Shown here piece by piece: positions 25,133 to 36,600 of a DNA stretch of 64,000 nucleotides. The first letter of the stretch is position 1; each line of letters starts with the position of its first letter. This DNA is from Marchantia polymorpha subsp. ruderalis (taxonomy: Eukaryota; Streptophyta; Marchantiopsida; Marchantiales; Marchantiaceae): contig AP031356.1 of the NCBI GenBank assembly GCA_037833965.1, forward strand, positions 5,044,501 to 5,108,500. Reading direction: 5' to 3'. The translations under genes and the position numbers were made by a program. The notes beneath the pieces were generated by a model, which had not been told where the DNA came from, ran no database searches, and saw only the letters and a list, made by a program, of their open reading frames with translations.

Positions 25133-25257
25133 CATGATTCAAAAACCATTTCTGATCAATAGTTAGCATTGGCCTCTAGCAAGGCGTATTGACTCCCAGA
25201 CATGATTCAAAAATCATTTCTAATCAATAGTTAGCATTGGCATCTAGCAAGACGTAC
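25133..25257. repeat. 68-bp tandem duplication in the copia 3' region
   Basis: Two copies of a unit starting CATGATTCAAAAA and containing CAATAGTTAGCATTGGC are adjacent (starts at 25133 and 25201). They lie in the roughly 1 kb between the left LTR and the RNase H stop codon, which has no other recognisable coding content. Confidence 0.85.
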
Positions 25258-26055
25258 AGACTTCCGAAGGTTCACAAAGATCATATCTTGCATAACCTGT
25301 AACACTCGCCAATATTATATCCTTCTGCCACATGCCATCTAGCCAAGTATAAGGCGAATGAAGTGCTACACTTATTCTTAGCCATTTCTCGCTCAGTGAC
25401 GAACTTTTCTAATCGATTAACCTTTAGTGTAGGCATGGCCATGCGCCTTCAATTCATCACATCGAGAGGGCCTAGAGAAGTCTCTCCTTGAAACGGGAGG
25501 GGCAGATTCTTTCTTGACTCGGTACACCTTGCGACTTGCTTCAACCACATCCTAAAATTGCTTTTATAACTACCCAATTACGGAATAGCGTTTAACAATT
25601 CCAAGATGTGATGCTCCAGAATCCGGGACTCTGCACCGATCTAAGGTCAGTGGACGTAATATGCATATCGTTACGAGACTCACCGATAGCAGTGTATTCG
25701 CGGTGTCTCGTTGTGAGTCTGTCCGGCACCGTGTTCCTAACACGTGCCTACATTGTTGGCGCCATATACCATATTGCCATGACCTGTGAAACAAGACCAT
25801 CTACCGAACACATGTACCAGCTTATCTCTACATCACAGTCCCACATGACGGATGGAAGCTACGGACCATTTTTAGTACAATGTCAATATTGTATTACGGA
25901 GTTTCACTAACGAATCACGTATTTGCTAATCACATATAATGACAAAATCATGTAACATATCACTGAAAAATGCAGATTACAAACGTTGACATGATGTCAT
26001 CATCTCATGACTACCTTTATGGAATACATCATCATAAGCCTCCCACTAGTGCTGG

Positions 26056-26445
26056 TTAGTTATGCCAGTTTCTCATGCCCATTGACTTCATATGCATCTC
26101 ATGCTTTGCTTGTGGGAGTGGCTTAGTCAACGGATCTGCAATGTTCAGGTCGGTGTGCACCTTGCATATCTTCAAATCTCCTCGATCGATGATATCTCGA
26201 ATCCGGTGATATCGTTGTAGTATGTGTTTGCATTTCTGGTGCGACCTAGGCTCCTTTGCCTGTGCGATAGCACCACTATTGTCACAATAGAGGTATATCG
26301 GACAGGAGCAATTAGACACCACGCTCAACTCAGAAATAAATTTTCTGATCCATACAGCTTTCTTTGCAGCTTCCGAAGCTGCAATATACTCGGCTTCGGT
26401 TGTCGAATCTGCAACTATCTCTTGCTTGGAACTTTTCCAGCTCAC
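26056..26445 (-). pseudogene. Copia RNase H domain
   Basis: The translated 129-codon frame carries the copia RNase H signature: [20 protein letters not shown], with the acidic Glu of EAEY, and YCDNSGAIA with the catalytic Asp. It is followed by the usual ADPLTKPL motif and a short C-terminus. It is out of frame with the RT region just upstream, so the polyprotein is broken by a frameshift between about 26600 and 26450. Confidence 0.93.
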
Positions 26446-26615
26446 TGCTCCACCATTGAGGCAAAAGACATATCCTGATTGAGATGTACTATCACCTGGT
26501 CGGTTTGGAAGCTAGCATTAGTGTAACCCTTTACAACGAGCTCCTCCAAACCTCCATAGACTGGTAACATATCCTTAGTTCTTCAGAAGTACTTTAGGAT
26601 ATTTTTTACTGCAAC

Positions 26616-27548
26616 CTAGTGACCATCACCCGGGTTGGATTGGTACCTGCTCGTAACACTTAGAGCATACAAAATGTTTGAGCGCGTGCACAACATAGCA
26701 TACATGATAGATCCAATAGTCAAAGCGTATGGCATCCGACTCATCCTTTCTTGCTCATCAGGTGACGACGCACATTGAGTCTTGCTCAAGGTTACACCAT
26801 GTGACATAGGTATGAATACTTTCTTGGAATCATTCATGTTGAACCTATTCAAAATCTTGTCAAGGTACATGCTCTGGGTTAATCCAACTAATCGTTTAGA
26901 CCTATCTCTATAGATCTTTATGCCCAATATGTAGGCTGCTTCTCCAAGATACTTCATAGAGAAACTCTTTCTCAATGAGGCCTTGACATCCTCCATAAGC
27001 GGAATATCATTCCCAATCAATAGTATGTCATCCACATACAAGATTAGAAATACGAGTGCGCTCCCACTAACTTTCTTGTAAACACATGCCTCTTCTTTAT
27101 TATGTGAGAAGCCAAATGATTTGACTACCTTGTCAAAACAAAGATTCCAGCTCCGAGATGCTTGCTTTAGCTCGTATATAGACTTCATAAGTCTACACAC
27201 TTTTCTAGCATTTTATTGGTCAACAAAACCTTCAGGCTGTGTCATGTACACATCCTCACTTAGGTTTCCATTAAAAAAAGTTTTTTTGACGTCCATTTGC
27301 CAAATCTCATAGTCATAATATGCGGCAATTGCTAGAAGGATCCGAATAGACTTTAGCATTGCGACGGGTGAAAATGTCTCGTCATAGTCAATACCTTGAA
27401 TTCGACGAAAACTTTTTGCTACTAGTAGTGCCTTATAGATTTGAACCTTTTCATCAATGTCCATCTTTTTCTTGAAAATCCATTTACACTCAGTGGCTCT
27501 TACGCCATCGTGTGGATCAACCAGGTTCCAAACCTGATTCTCTTTCAT
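26616..27548 (-). pseudogene. Copia reverse transcriptase, interrupted
   Basis: Two open segments in one frame (27548-27213 and 27200-26616) are separated by a TAA. The first holds the fingers and palm start (WNLVDPHDG, GIDYDETFSPVA, WQMDVKKTFFNG), whose Asp in QMDV is a catalytic residue. The second holds the active site ILYVDDILLIG (the YVDD codons lie at 27037-27026) and the SIMYAMLCTR stretch. Two further stops separate the first segment from the integrase linker. The single frame retained from integrase to the end of RT shows decay by point mutation. Confidence 0.93.
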
Positions 27549-27638
27549 GGACTACATCTCGGATCGCATGGCATCAAGCCATTTCTCAAACTCCGGTCTC
27601 ATCAATGCTTCTTTGTATGTTTTAGGCTCCTCATTGTC

Positions 27639-28405
27639 CTACAATAGGATGTACTTCTGCCCTATAGTCAATAGCGTGTACTTATCAAGTGCACGACGTG
27701 CCCGTATTGATTTTTGTGGTTGAGGTTCATCATGTAGGTCAGCGAACATCGCTGATTCATCATGTTGCACCTCATCAATGGGAACAGAAACATTTTCTTG
27801 TGTTTTTTGAACTTCTTCAAGCTGTACTGTGCTACCACCAATTTCTTTCGAGAGAAACTCCTTCTCAAGAAAGACATCGTTTTGAGCAACAAACACTTTG
27901 TTCTCTTGACGATTATAAAAATAGTATCCTTTGATTTCCGTATGATACCCCACAAAGACACATATATCAAATGTGGGCTCAAATTTAGTGAGAGTCAAAC
28001 GCTTCACATAGGCTTCGCAGCCTCAAATCTTCAAGACCGACAAATTGGGACACTTCCCAGTCCATATTTCATATGACGTCTTCTTCACAGATTTAGACGG
28101 TACACGGTTTAGTGTAAAAGCAACCGTCTCTAGTGCATAGCCCCAAAAATACAATGGAAGATCATTCTGACTCATCATAGACCTCACCATGTCCAACAAG
28201 GTTTGGTTTTTCCGCTCGGACACACCGTTCCATTGCTGTGTTCCAGGCGGAGTCAGTTGTGGAACAATTCCGCAACTCTTTAGATGATCGCTAAACTCAT
28301 GGCTCAAATATTTTCCACCACGATCCGATTGTAGGAATTTAATTGTCTTGCCGCTATGATTTTCTACTTCATTTTGGAATTCTTTGAACCTTTCAAAATA
28401 TTCTA
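27639..28405 (-). pseudogene. Copia integrase, C-terminal half, truncated
   Basis: The frame contains the QSDRGG block with the second catalytic Asp, then TPPGTQQWNGVSER with the catalytic Glu, and a GYHTEIKGYYFYNR linker region. One TGA at about 28021 replaces the Trp codon of the conserved KIWGCEAYV region. The zinc-binding N-terminus and the first catalytic Asp are missing: the coding similarity stops near 28405, exactly where the inverted gag arm begins. RT follows in the same frame downstream. Confidence 0.9.
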
Positions 28406-29190
28406 TTGGAATCGGAATCTAAGAATTGTTCTCAGACAAGAAAAAAGAGAGTACGTTCTCGATACGCCTTACCCAGAGGAGCCTCAGAATGTCGCACACA
28501 CCACTAGTGCATATCATGCTTATGTGAAGGTTACTGATGATGCGGTGGATGTGCAGTGCCTGATGCTTTCTTGCATGAACTCTCAGTTGCAGAAGCAATT
28601 TGAGAGCACTAACCCGTACGATATGATCGCGGGGTTACGTGGCATGTTCAAAAACCAGGCGAGGATCAGCAAGTTTAATACCTCAAAAGCCATGTTTGGT
28701 TGCAAGCTTGCTGAGGATGCTCCAGTTAGCGCTCATGTGATTAAGATGATTGGATACATTGAGAGCTTGCAGAGACTGGGTTTTCCCCTTGATGACGATC
28801 TCGCCGCCGATGTGATATTGCAGTCCATGCCTCCTAGCTTTGAACCGTTCATCCTGAACTATCACATGAATGGTTTGAAGAAATCGCTGACTGAGTTGCA
28901 TGAGATGCTTAAGACGGCAGAGGCGAGTCTTAGGAAGACTACTGGTCATGTGATGATAGTCATGAAGGGTAAGAAGCGTAAGCGCCCAACGAAGGCTAAG
29001 GAACCTGCGAAAAGTAGGACTTTCGGACAGGCGTCCAAAGCCAAAGAAAAGAAAGTTGGTGCCTCCTCTGACGATGCTTGCTTTCATTGTGATGTAAAGG
29101 GACATTGGTCAAGAAATTGCAAGAAGTACTTGGAAGATAAAAAGAAAAAAGGAGGTGCGACCTCCGCTCAAGGTATAAATTTCAATAACA
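28396..29190 (+). pseudogene. Inverted second copia gag copy (plus strand)
   Basis: The plus-strand frame encodes a copia-type Gag (UBN2-like): RQEKREYVLD, FNTSKAMFGCKLAE, LDDDLAADVILQSMP, then a basic KGKKRKRPTKAKEP stretch and a CCHC knuckle CFHCDVKGHWSRNC. It is the mirror image of the minus-strand gag at about 30125-29170, and lacks the in-frame stop that interrupts the latter near QEKR. A long open frame spanning 28356-29891 reads through this copy into the antisense of the other one and is chimeric, not a natural protein. Confidence 0.9.
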
Positions 29191-30125
29191 TTATTACGCG
29201 CAAATCCACTTTGTCTCTTGCAAAGCGTCTAATTATTTCAGTCCTTGCAACAATTTGCAAGTGTGAATCATTGCACCAGTATCAAATACCCATGCATTAC
29301 AGCCCTTGCAACGATTTTGCAAGTGTGAATCATTGCACCAGTATCAAATACCCATGCATTATTAGAACGCGTAGCAAGATTAATTTCAATAACATAAATA
29401 CCTTGAGCGGAGATCACACCTACTTTCTTCTTTTTATTTTTCAAGTACTTCTTGCAATTTCTCGACCAATGCCTCTTTACACCACAATGAAAGCAAACAT
29501 CGTCAAGGGAGGCACCAGCTTTCTTTTCTTTGCCCTTGGACGCTTGTCCGAAAGTCCTACTTTTTGCAGGTTCCTTAGCCTTCGTTGGGCATTTACGCTT
29601 CTTACCCTTCTGGACTATTATCACATGACCAAGATTCTTCCTAAGACTCGCCTCTGCCGTCTTAAGCATTCCATGCAACTCAGCCTGCGATTTCTTCAAA
29701 CCATTCATGTGATAGTTCAGGATGAACGGTTCAAAGCTAGCAGGCATGGACTGCAGTATCATATCGGTGGCAAGATCGTCATCGAGGGGAAAACACAGTC
29801 TTTGCAAGCTCTCAATGTACCCAATCATCTTAATCACATGAGGGCTGACTGGAGCACCTTCAGCAAGCTTGCAACCAAACAGGGCTTTTGAGGTATTAAA
29901 CATGTCGATCCTCGCCTGGTTTTTGAACATGCCACGTAAACCCACGATCATATTGTACTGGTTAGTGCTCTCAAATTGCTTCTGCAACTCAAAGTTCATG
30001 CAAGCAAGCATCAGGCACTGCACATCCACCGCATCATAAGTAAGCTTCACATAAGCACGATATGCACTACTGGTGTGTGTGACATTCTGAGGCTCTAGGT
30101 AATGCGTATCGAGAATGTACTATCT
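29170..30125 (-). pseudogene. Copia gag and start of protease (minus strand)
   Basis: This is the gag proper of the element: FNTSKALFGCKLAEGAP, FEPFILNYHMNGLKK, CCHC motif CFHCGVKRHWSRNC, then the protease signature WVFDTGAMIHTC with the catalytic Asp of DTG. A TAG replaces the Glu after QEKR near the N-terminal part. A roughly 60-bp tandem duplication (29243-29362, units containing TTGCAAGTGTGAATCATTGC) interrupts the protease just after DTG. Confidence 0.9.
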
Positions 30126-31397
30126 TTTTTCTTGTCTGAGAATAATTCTCAAATTTTGATTCTAATCAACAAAGTTTGTTCCGTTTAGCTTTTCTTTATT
30201 TAGGATAGTTCCTAGATTGAAGTTTGATCCACTCGACATTTTCTACAACAATAAGATACGCAACGGTTAGTACTTCTTATATTAACACCTTTTATAAAAG
30301 AATTCCTGCTATGTTGTGCGAACGTCCTCTGGCGTTGCATAGCAGGACGAGATCCAACGTTTCCGTGATACTAGTGAGCTTTGGCATCACCGCTAGCATC
30401 ATAGTGAACAAGATATTCAACACTTGCCAATCACATCCAATGCGACTCTCGTTTGTTGAGCAACATCATATGTCTCGGCTCCCAACACTTATGCCCCAAA
30501 GCTTGACTTGATAGCTCTGTCAAGTAAACCAACACTATGTTGTGGTGTCTGACACTACCCAATGAATTAAGGTAGAATATGACACCTTGCTTTGACACAC
30601 CCATCACCTACTAACAAAATCCCAATGGTGCAGCAGTTAGAATGGCATAAAATCTTAATTTTTTTGTGAGGTATTCATCATTCACATCACAGGCAGTGCA
30701 TAAAATTAATTATCATAGATAATCAAATTATTGTGATAGTATGACCTTTTTTTCGTCCAACAGTAAACATCACATTTTGACGACCGCCAATCCGCACACC
30801 TACGCTGAGACGTCGCATCTTGGGCGCCTTCTCCAAGGTACGACGGTCGCCGAGTCATTTTGCTCGTGTCGATGAATTACATAATCTAATTCGGCTAATA
30901 CACGCTAGTAGCTAAATTAAAATTATAAATCACATCACAAGAGTGGCATGCAGGCCAAATATGAATAGCTTCAACCGGATTTTAAGAATTTGTGACACGC
31001 AGGCCACACAAAATTATTACACACATATCATCACATGATTTTGAGGCCAAACCATCACATCATTCTCTGCAAAAACGAGTTAGACGTTTCTACGAACGAT
31101 GCAACAAAATAGATTTTTTGCATGCTACCAGCAAGCTAACAGGCATGGCATTCTAGTTGACATAATCGTTCACGCCGCGTATTGACCGCTTCGCTACACG
31201 AACTCACAACCTCGTGGTCAGCCGCGCGACGCTCGCGCGCCGTTGTAAAGACGGCCAGTTAGCCAATCACACAATGAGGAAGCAAGAACGGAGTAAAACA
31301 GTTCAATTTGCGCGTAACGCTATTCGCCAAAACGATCTGATCTACAACCAAACAAGCAAAATATTTTGCATCTAGATAAAAAACAACACAAGCACAA

Positions 31398-31408
31398 CTC
31401 TGATACCA
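31398..31408 (-). other. Copia primer-binding site
   Basis: The plus strand reads CTCTGATACCA, so the minus strand reads TGGTATCAGAG, the standard plant LTR-retrotransposon match to the 3' end of initiator tRNA-Met. It is separated by one base from the 5' LTR. Confidence 0.93.
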
Positions 31409-31409
31409 C

Positions 31410-31899
31410 TGTTAGAAAACGTGGGTATGCTACTTGCTAGCATACAATAAAATAACCGCGTAAACTGGATCACTTGCGAGTAGATGATCATAGATTATAC
31501 CTTCGCTCGCGCGTCGCAATCAAAGTTTTGATGAAGCGCGAGTAGTCGATTCGATTGACGTCGAGGAGGTAATCGTACGATCTGATGAAATATGCAACCG
31601 AGCAACATCTCTACGGTAGTCCACACGTACGCGATGGAATGACAAACCGAAGCGTGCTAGCACTCCACAACTCGTCCTCAAAGATATCTGTGGTCAACCT
31701 TTGATCCGGGAGAGAGAGAATTGCAGCGGCGCACCAGCGGTTGCATTTGGGCATGAGCCCTCACGCGGCAGGCAACAGTAGCCTTGCAGCATCAGGCGGG
31801 TGCTGTGATTGGCCAAAGGAATCACACCTATTAGGGTTAAATCTTATTAGTTTTTATAGACTTGCTAATTGGGCTAGCCCCTCTTGGGCATTACCAGCA
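31410..31899 (-). repeat. 5' LTR of the copia element (right)
   Basis: The LTR is 490 bp, with plus-strand borders TGTTAG at the left and CCAGCA at the right, followed directly by TSD TATTT. It is similar throughout to 24536-25041. Confidence 0.9.
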
Positions 31900-33684
31900 T
31901 ATTTCTCATGTACAACCTGCATGGTAGCATAATGTTGTGTAAAACTTTCCCAAAAAAAAATTAACTTGGACCAACGCATCAGCTAAATTAAATTAACCGT
32001 CAATCTTGATTTGTTTACCATAGTTTACCGTCAAGATTGGCTAGCTCAATCATCAAAATTTACCGTCAAGATTGACTAGTTTCATCACCAGAGTCTACAA
32101 TCTATCTTGACTAGCTCGATCATTTTATAAAACACTCTTGTTAAAAAAAAACCTGATATCTTTGTGCTTCATTTTACGTATATAACGTATATACAAGTGC
32201 TATCTTGATCATTAATAACATAATGATCAAAATTCTTCCACTACCATATCAGTGAGCAGGAATTTTCCCTTGTTAACACAAAGATCTTGAGAATTCTCCC
32301 CTTTTTCAATGAACTCGGCTCATTAAAGTACACACATCCAATCTTTCAATGATTTGGGTTCATTGAAAGACACACATCTACACCTACTGGCAAGAATTTT
32401 ACAATCCACGACTTACTGCACTCGCAAGAGACTGTCATCGGTGACTCTCCGTCATCATCGCTCGCGATAAACTATCACACGTGATCGTCCTTCAGTGTCG
32501 TGATTGACTATCATACGTAACTGACCCATAATGTCGCACTCGACTAACAACGTTAGCGATCGTCACCATCACCATCGATTAATTGCGCTCGTGACTGATT
32601 ATTACCATCGCTCGCGATTAAATGTCACCCGCAACTGACAGTTACTGTCGCCCACAACTAAATGCGCACGCGACTTACGGTGTCCTCGGCGTAAGTTGCT
32701 ACCTCTATCCATTACTGTCGCTCGCGACTAACCGTTGTCGTCACAATCACCGTTAACTATCGACTATGGATCGTCGCCATTGAAATGTCTGTCCTCCGCA
32801 TTTGTCATGCCAATCACAATTTCTTTGTCTACCACGATTGCCCCATGTAACATGTTTATCTGACCGCAATTATCCCGCCTACCACAGTTAGCTTGCCTAA
32901 TGTGGTTTCCCCCAGCCTTGATTGAACCGATAGACAACATTCATTTTGTCAACCGTAGTTACTCCACCAATTAAATTGTGCTCAGCTTATCGCGGTTGCT
33001 CCGCCTACTGCGGTGCACTCTATACACTCATTGGTTGTTTGATTAATCAATTTATGCTCATACAAAGAATATAGTAAGATACTTTCATTGTATATGAAAC
33101 AATATTGAAACAATTTGTGTTTTCCAAACCAATCATGAAATATATGTTAGTAATGTGGTTCTTGATGAGAAGAATAATTGATCAGAGCAACACATGATGA
33201 AGAGGAATCATTAACTAGAGTAGAAATGTAATAGAAGTAGAAGGCTATTTTTTATTTAGGATTTACATCAATGAACAAAGAAGCATTGTAGATCTGGTTA
33301 GCTTCGGTTTCAAGAAATTATGATTCTTTCAAATGACTTCAAATAGCTTCCAGAATATTTGACATTTATCATCAAATGATTATGTTGGAAATTGCTTTGT
33401 ATTCTATTTCTAATATATTTCAACAAAATGACATTTTGAATGAGGAATTTGCTCTGCTTGCATGATAATAACGGTTCATGATATGTTGAAGTAGGAAACA
33501 GACCAATTTGTAAGAGGTAAGATCAACCTATAAATAAGGAGAAATAATCTTCATACAAAATATTGCATATGAAAATGTATAGATCTTTTACTTTAAAAAA
33601 ATAACATTTGATGTGAATGGATATTCAAAGTGAATGAAGTAGCTGCTAATGATTGTGCAATAAAGAAGTCAAGGGTAGTGAGGA
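31900..33684. repeat. Copy A of the paralogous segment, second portion
   Basis: This portion aligns collinearly with about 55256-57523. Shared blocks include TGCTCTGCTTGCATGATAAT, GAGAATTCTCCCC/GAACTTTTCCAC, a GC-richer region with repeated ACTGTCGC/CGCGACTA motifs (32400-32760 against 56180-56560), and AAAGAAGTCAAGGGTAGT. No open reading frame of note. It ends at the MULE target-site duplication (33676-33684). Confidence 0.9.
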
Positions 33685-36600
33685 TAGGACAGGTTTAGTT
33701 GCACAAACTTATACATAGCCCCTATATAGGGCCTTCATAGACCCAGGCAGGTGTTATCCTGCAGTGAGCCCTCATGGAAGTTCTTCTTTTCGCTGAGAGT
33801 CTCCTCTTTTCGATTCAAGATGGAAGCATGTCCGGGCAGGCTTACCGGGCAGCGTCTTGATTGGCTGCTCGGTGGAGCATGGAGTTCCTCAGTTTTCCAA
33901 TGGAGCATCGAAGTCACTAAACTAGATCGCTCTGCTTTCCAACGGAGCGATTCAATGACTTCGATGGACTATAGGAACATTTGGGCATCCATTCGCACTC
34001 AGCTACGAGGAAATTCATATTCTCACAACCTGGTAGATGTCATACTGACCATCATAGTTCCTCGCAGTGGAACTGTTCAACCAATGCTTGAAACTGTGTC
34101 GACCACCTTGAAAATGTTTCTCAAAAGCAGATGTAGTAATAACACACTGCATGGATGAAGCTTTATTTTCTGAACATGGTTTATCTCAATATTTTTACCA
34201 ATGAACATGTAAGCTCCAATATCCATAAAGGTTTGAACAAAAGGCCTTTTGTTTTCCATTATGGACCAACCCTTGCTATAAAATGGCAAAGGAACCTAGA
34301 GAGTAGACAATTTCAGGTTTAACATACAAGGAGTGAACAAAGTTTTCAACGTATAACAGAATTGTTTGGCATGGTCGGCTATGGAGCTCTGAGTTATTTT
34401 GTTTTAGTCACTTGCGTGCTATAAGATATTGAGTTAAAAATCTCCTCAAGTCGATTAATCTGCACTGCCTTTGTGATCGAAGTCAACTTGAAAGGTAAAA
34501 TCGTACAAACTCGTTCAGAAGACGATTATAGTTTTTTGTGGAACATTTGAAGAGGTAACTCGCATTTGAGGGGCACCTTCTCATCCTTATGGCTACAAAT
34601 CTTTTGGTGAATATACTTTGATTGCAATCTTCTCTTCACTTTATGTTATCCACAAAAGTTGAGAAAAGTGGCGGTGAGACCTTGTTGGGTGAAGTCGCGT
34701 ATGAAGAACATGGCTACACGTGTCTTCAATCATTTCTTTGATACCTAACAGTTGATCATAAGCAATGTTTAAATCTTAACCAAAATATGAATTTATCTAG
34801 CATCCATGTATAACTCTCGCTCTTCACGCAAAAGCTATGTTTGATCCAAATTGTAATAAATGATTTATAAATATTTATTACATACTAAGACATCACTTGA
34901 TTTTATGCTAACTGTATGCTAAGGCGTATATAATTTTTTTCAAAAAAAAAAGACAAAGTGATCCAAAATACTTGGCTTGTGCATTTATTCTGTCTATGAC
35001 ATAGTACTTTGATAGTTTATTCATACACCGACTAACTTGATGAGTTCAAAACCGTGCAGACCAGATAGAAAAATACGTATTTGTACAAGAAAAGTTGAAT
35101 TTTCCTTTGGATGAAAGTTGATTCTTGCTAGACGCACTACACTCACCTGCTCCTATATATTTCTTTCTGCACATGAGCAGGTAAGCTTAGTTCAAAAGGA
35201 AAGATCTTATGGATGAGCCCAGAGTTCTTCAATTATTATCATGATAACGTAGGGTTGTGGACGGTGTGGTTGATAATGATAGCAAATTTAAAACATTATT
35301 TTGCCAGAGGAGATTTTTATTGCAATCAATAGATCAGGTGTTTTTTACAACCAAACAGATTCTAAGGTATAATGTAAGAGCTTCCCTATGAAGTAAATTG
35401 ATGGTAAGGTTTCACTATCTTATTAGATCCTATGTTGCTTGTAGAAGCAGCTTGCAAAACCAGTATTCTTATTTCAACAAAACTAATCAATATGACGTTA
35501 GGTACTCGTGATGGTTTTCAAATCAATGTCTAAAACTTATCTTCAAACCCATGAATTGCCCCATTAATTTCTGACGACTGTAACATCTACTGACAATCAA
35601 TCTTACTAATTATTCTCACAAAAAGCCTTCAGACCTTGAACATACTCACCTCCTGAAATCTGGAAACAGAAATAACTTCTTCATATGACTTACACAAAGA
35701 TTTGTAGCTGGGCTTATTCATACACAACTTTCTCAATTGTGACCGGAAACCTATACAAACTTTCACTATTTATGTTTTAGGAGAAATAATTCCTACAAAC
35801 AAATCATGTCCAAGTCAATAGATTGATAGCCTCAAAGTATTCAGGTAATTGATATAGTAGTGTTTCAAGATGGATGTATGCACAATTGTCGTACAAGTTG
35901 ATTCTTACGGATCTAGAATATGTAATGAGAGAACAGAGAAACTTGAGTACATGAGTCACATCCAACTCGTCAATTTTCTACAATTCATTTCACATACTAA
36001 ATATCAGCCTGAGCACTGCTGAAGATTTGGCAGTTAATAATTAAAAACAAGAGTATTTTATAATAATAAGGTTGACTCTAATAATGCTTTTACAGCTGTG
36101 TTGGTTTTTGATCCAGGAACTATAATGAGGACCACCGTCTTCTTACTTGAGAGGTGAGTTCACACTAGATATATGTCAATAATTACCCTTTCCTTCTGTT
36201 TCTTGCTACAGATCAATGTCATTTACCGTTTCACTTGTATACACACTTCTCTTGGAAATATTCTTAGCAACACATCTCGTTTGACATCATATCTTACCAT
36301 ATCTTACCATTTTTATCTTCCAAGTGCAAACTATACAAGCGTAACATCCAGGGATTGTTTGAGCTTTGAAATTTTAGTCCACATATGAGGTCTTTCACAT
36401 TGAACATCTTCAATCATGCATTGAGCAATTGTGTTCATCTTCAATGACACGATGCTAGCATAGTAGAGAAATTGTGTTAGCCGTCGTAAAATCTTTGATA
36501 TTCAGCCAAATACTGCATAATAATGTATCTCCGTAACATACTCTAGTACATCAGAGTTTGAATATAATTCCACCCAGGTCCTTAGATATAGTTTCAAAGA

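Larger units (their letters stand above)
24536..31899 (-). mobile_element. Degenerate Ty1/copia LTR retrotransposon with internal inverted gag
   Basis: The element reads on the minus strand. The 5' LTR is 31899-31410 and the 3' LTR about 25041-24536, both with TGTTAG at the plus-strand left edge. The 5-bp TSD TATTT lies at 24531-24535 and 31900-31904. The primer-binding site, complementary to initiator tRNA-Met (TGGTATCAGAG on the minus strand), is at 31408-31398. Domain order is leader, gag (about 30125-29170), protease (about 29340), integrase C-terminal half (about 28405-28020), RT (27548-26616) and RNase H (26445-26056), which is the copia order. Part of protease and the first half of integrase are absent; their place is taken by a second gag copy in plus orientation (about 28396-29190). 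Stops in gag, after integrase and within RT, plus a frameshift before RNase H, make it inactive. LTR divergence is visible by eye, so the insertion is not recent. Confidence 0.9.

Noticed and set aside
28356..29891. 511-codon open frame on the plus strand as a novel protein
   Set aside because: The first part is inverted copia gag and the second is antisense of the other gag copy, so it is a by-product of the inverted repeat.
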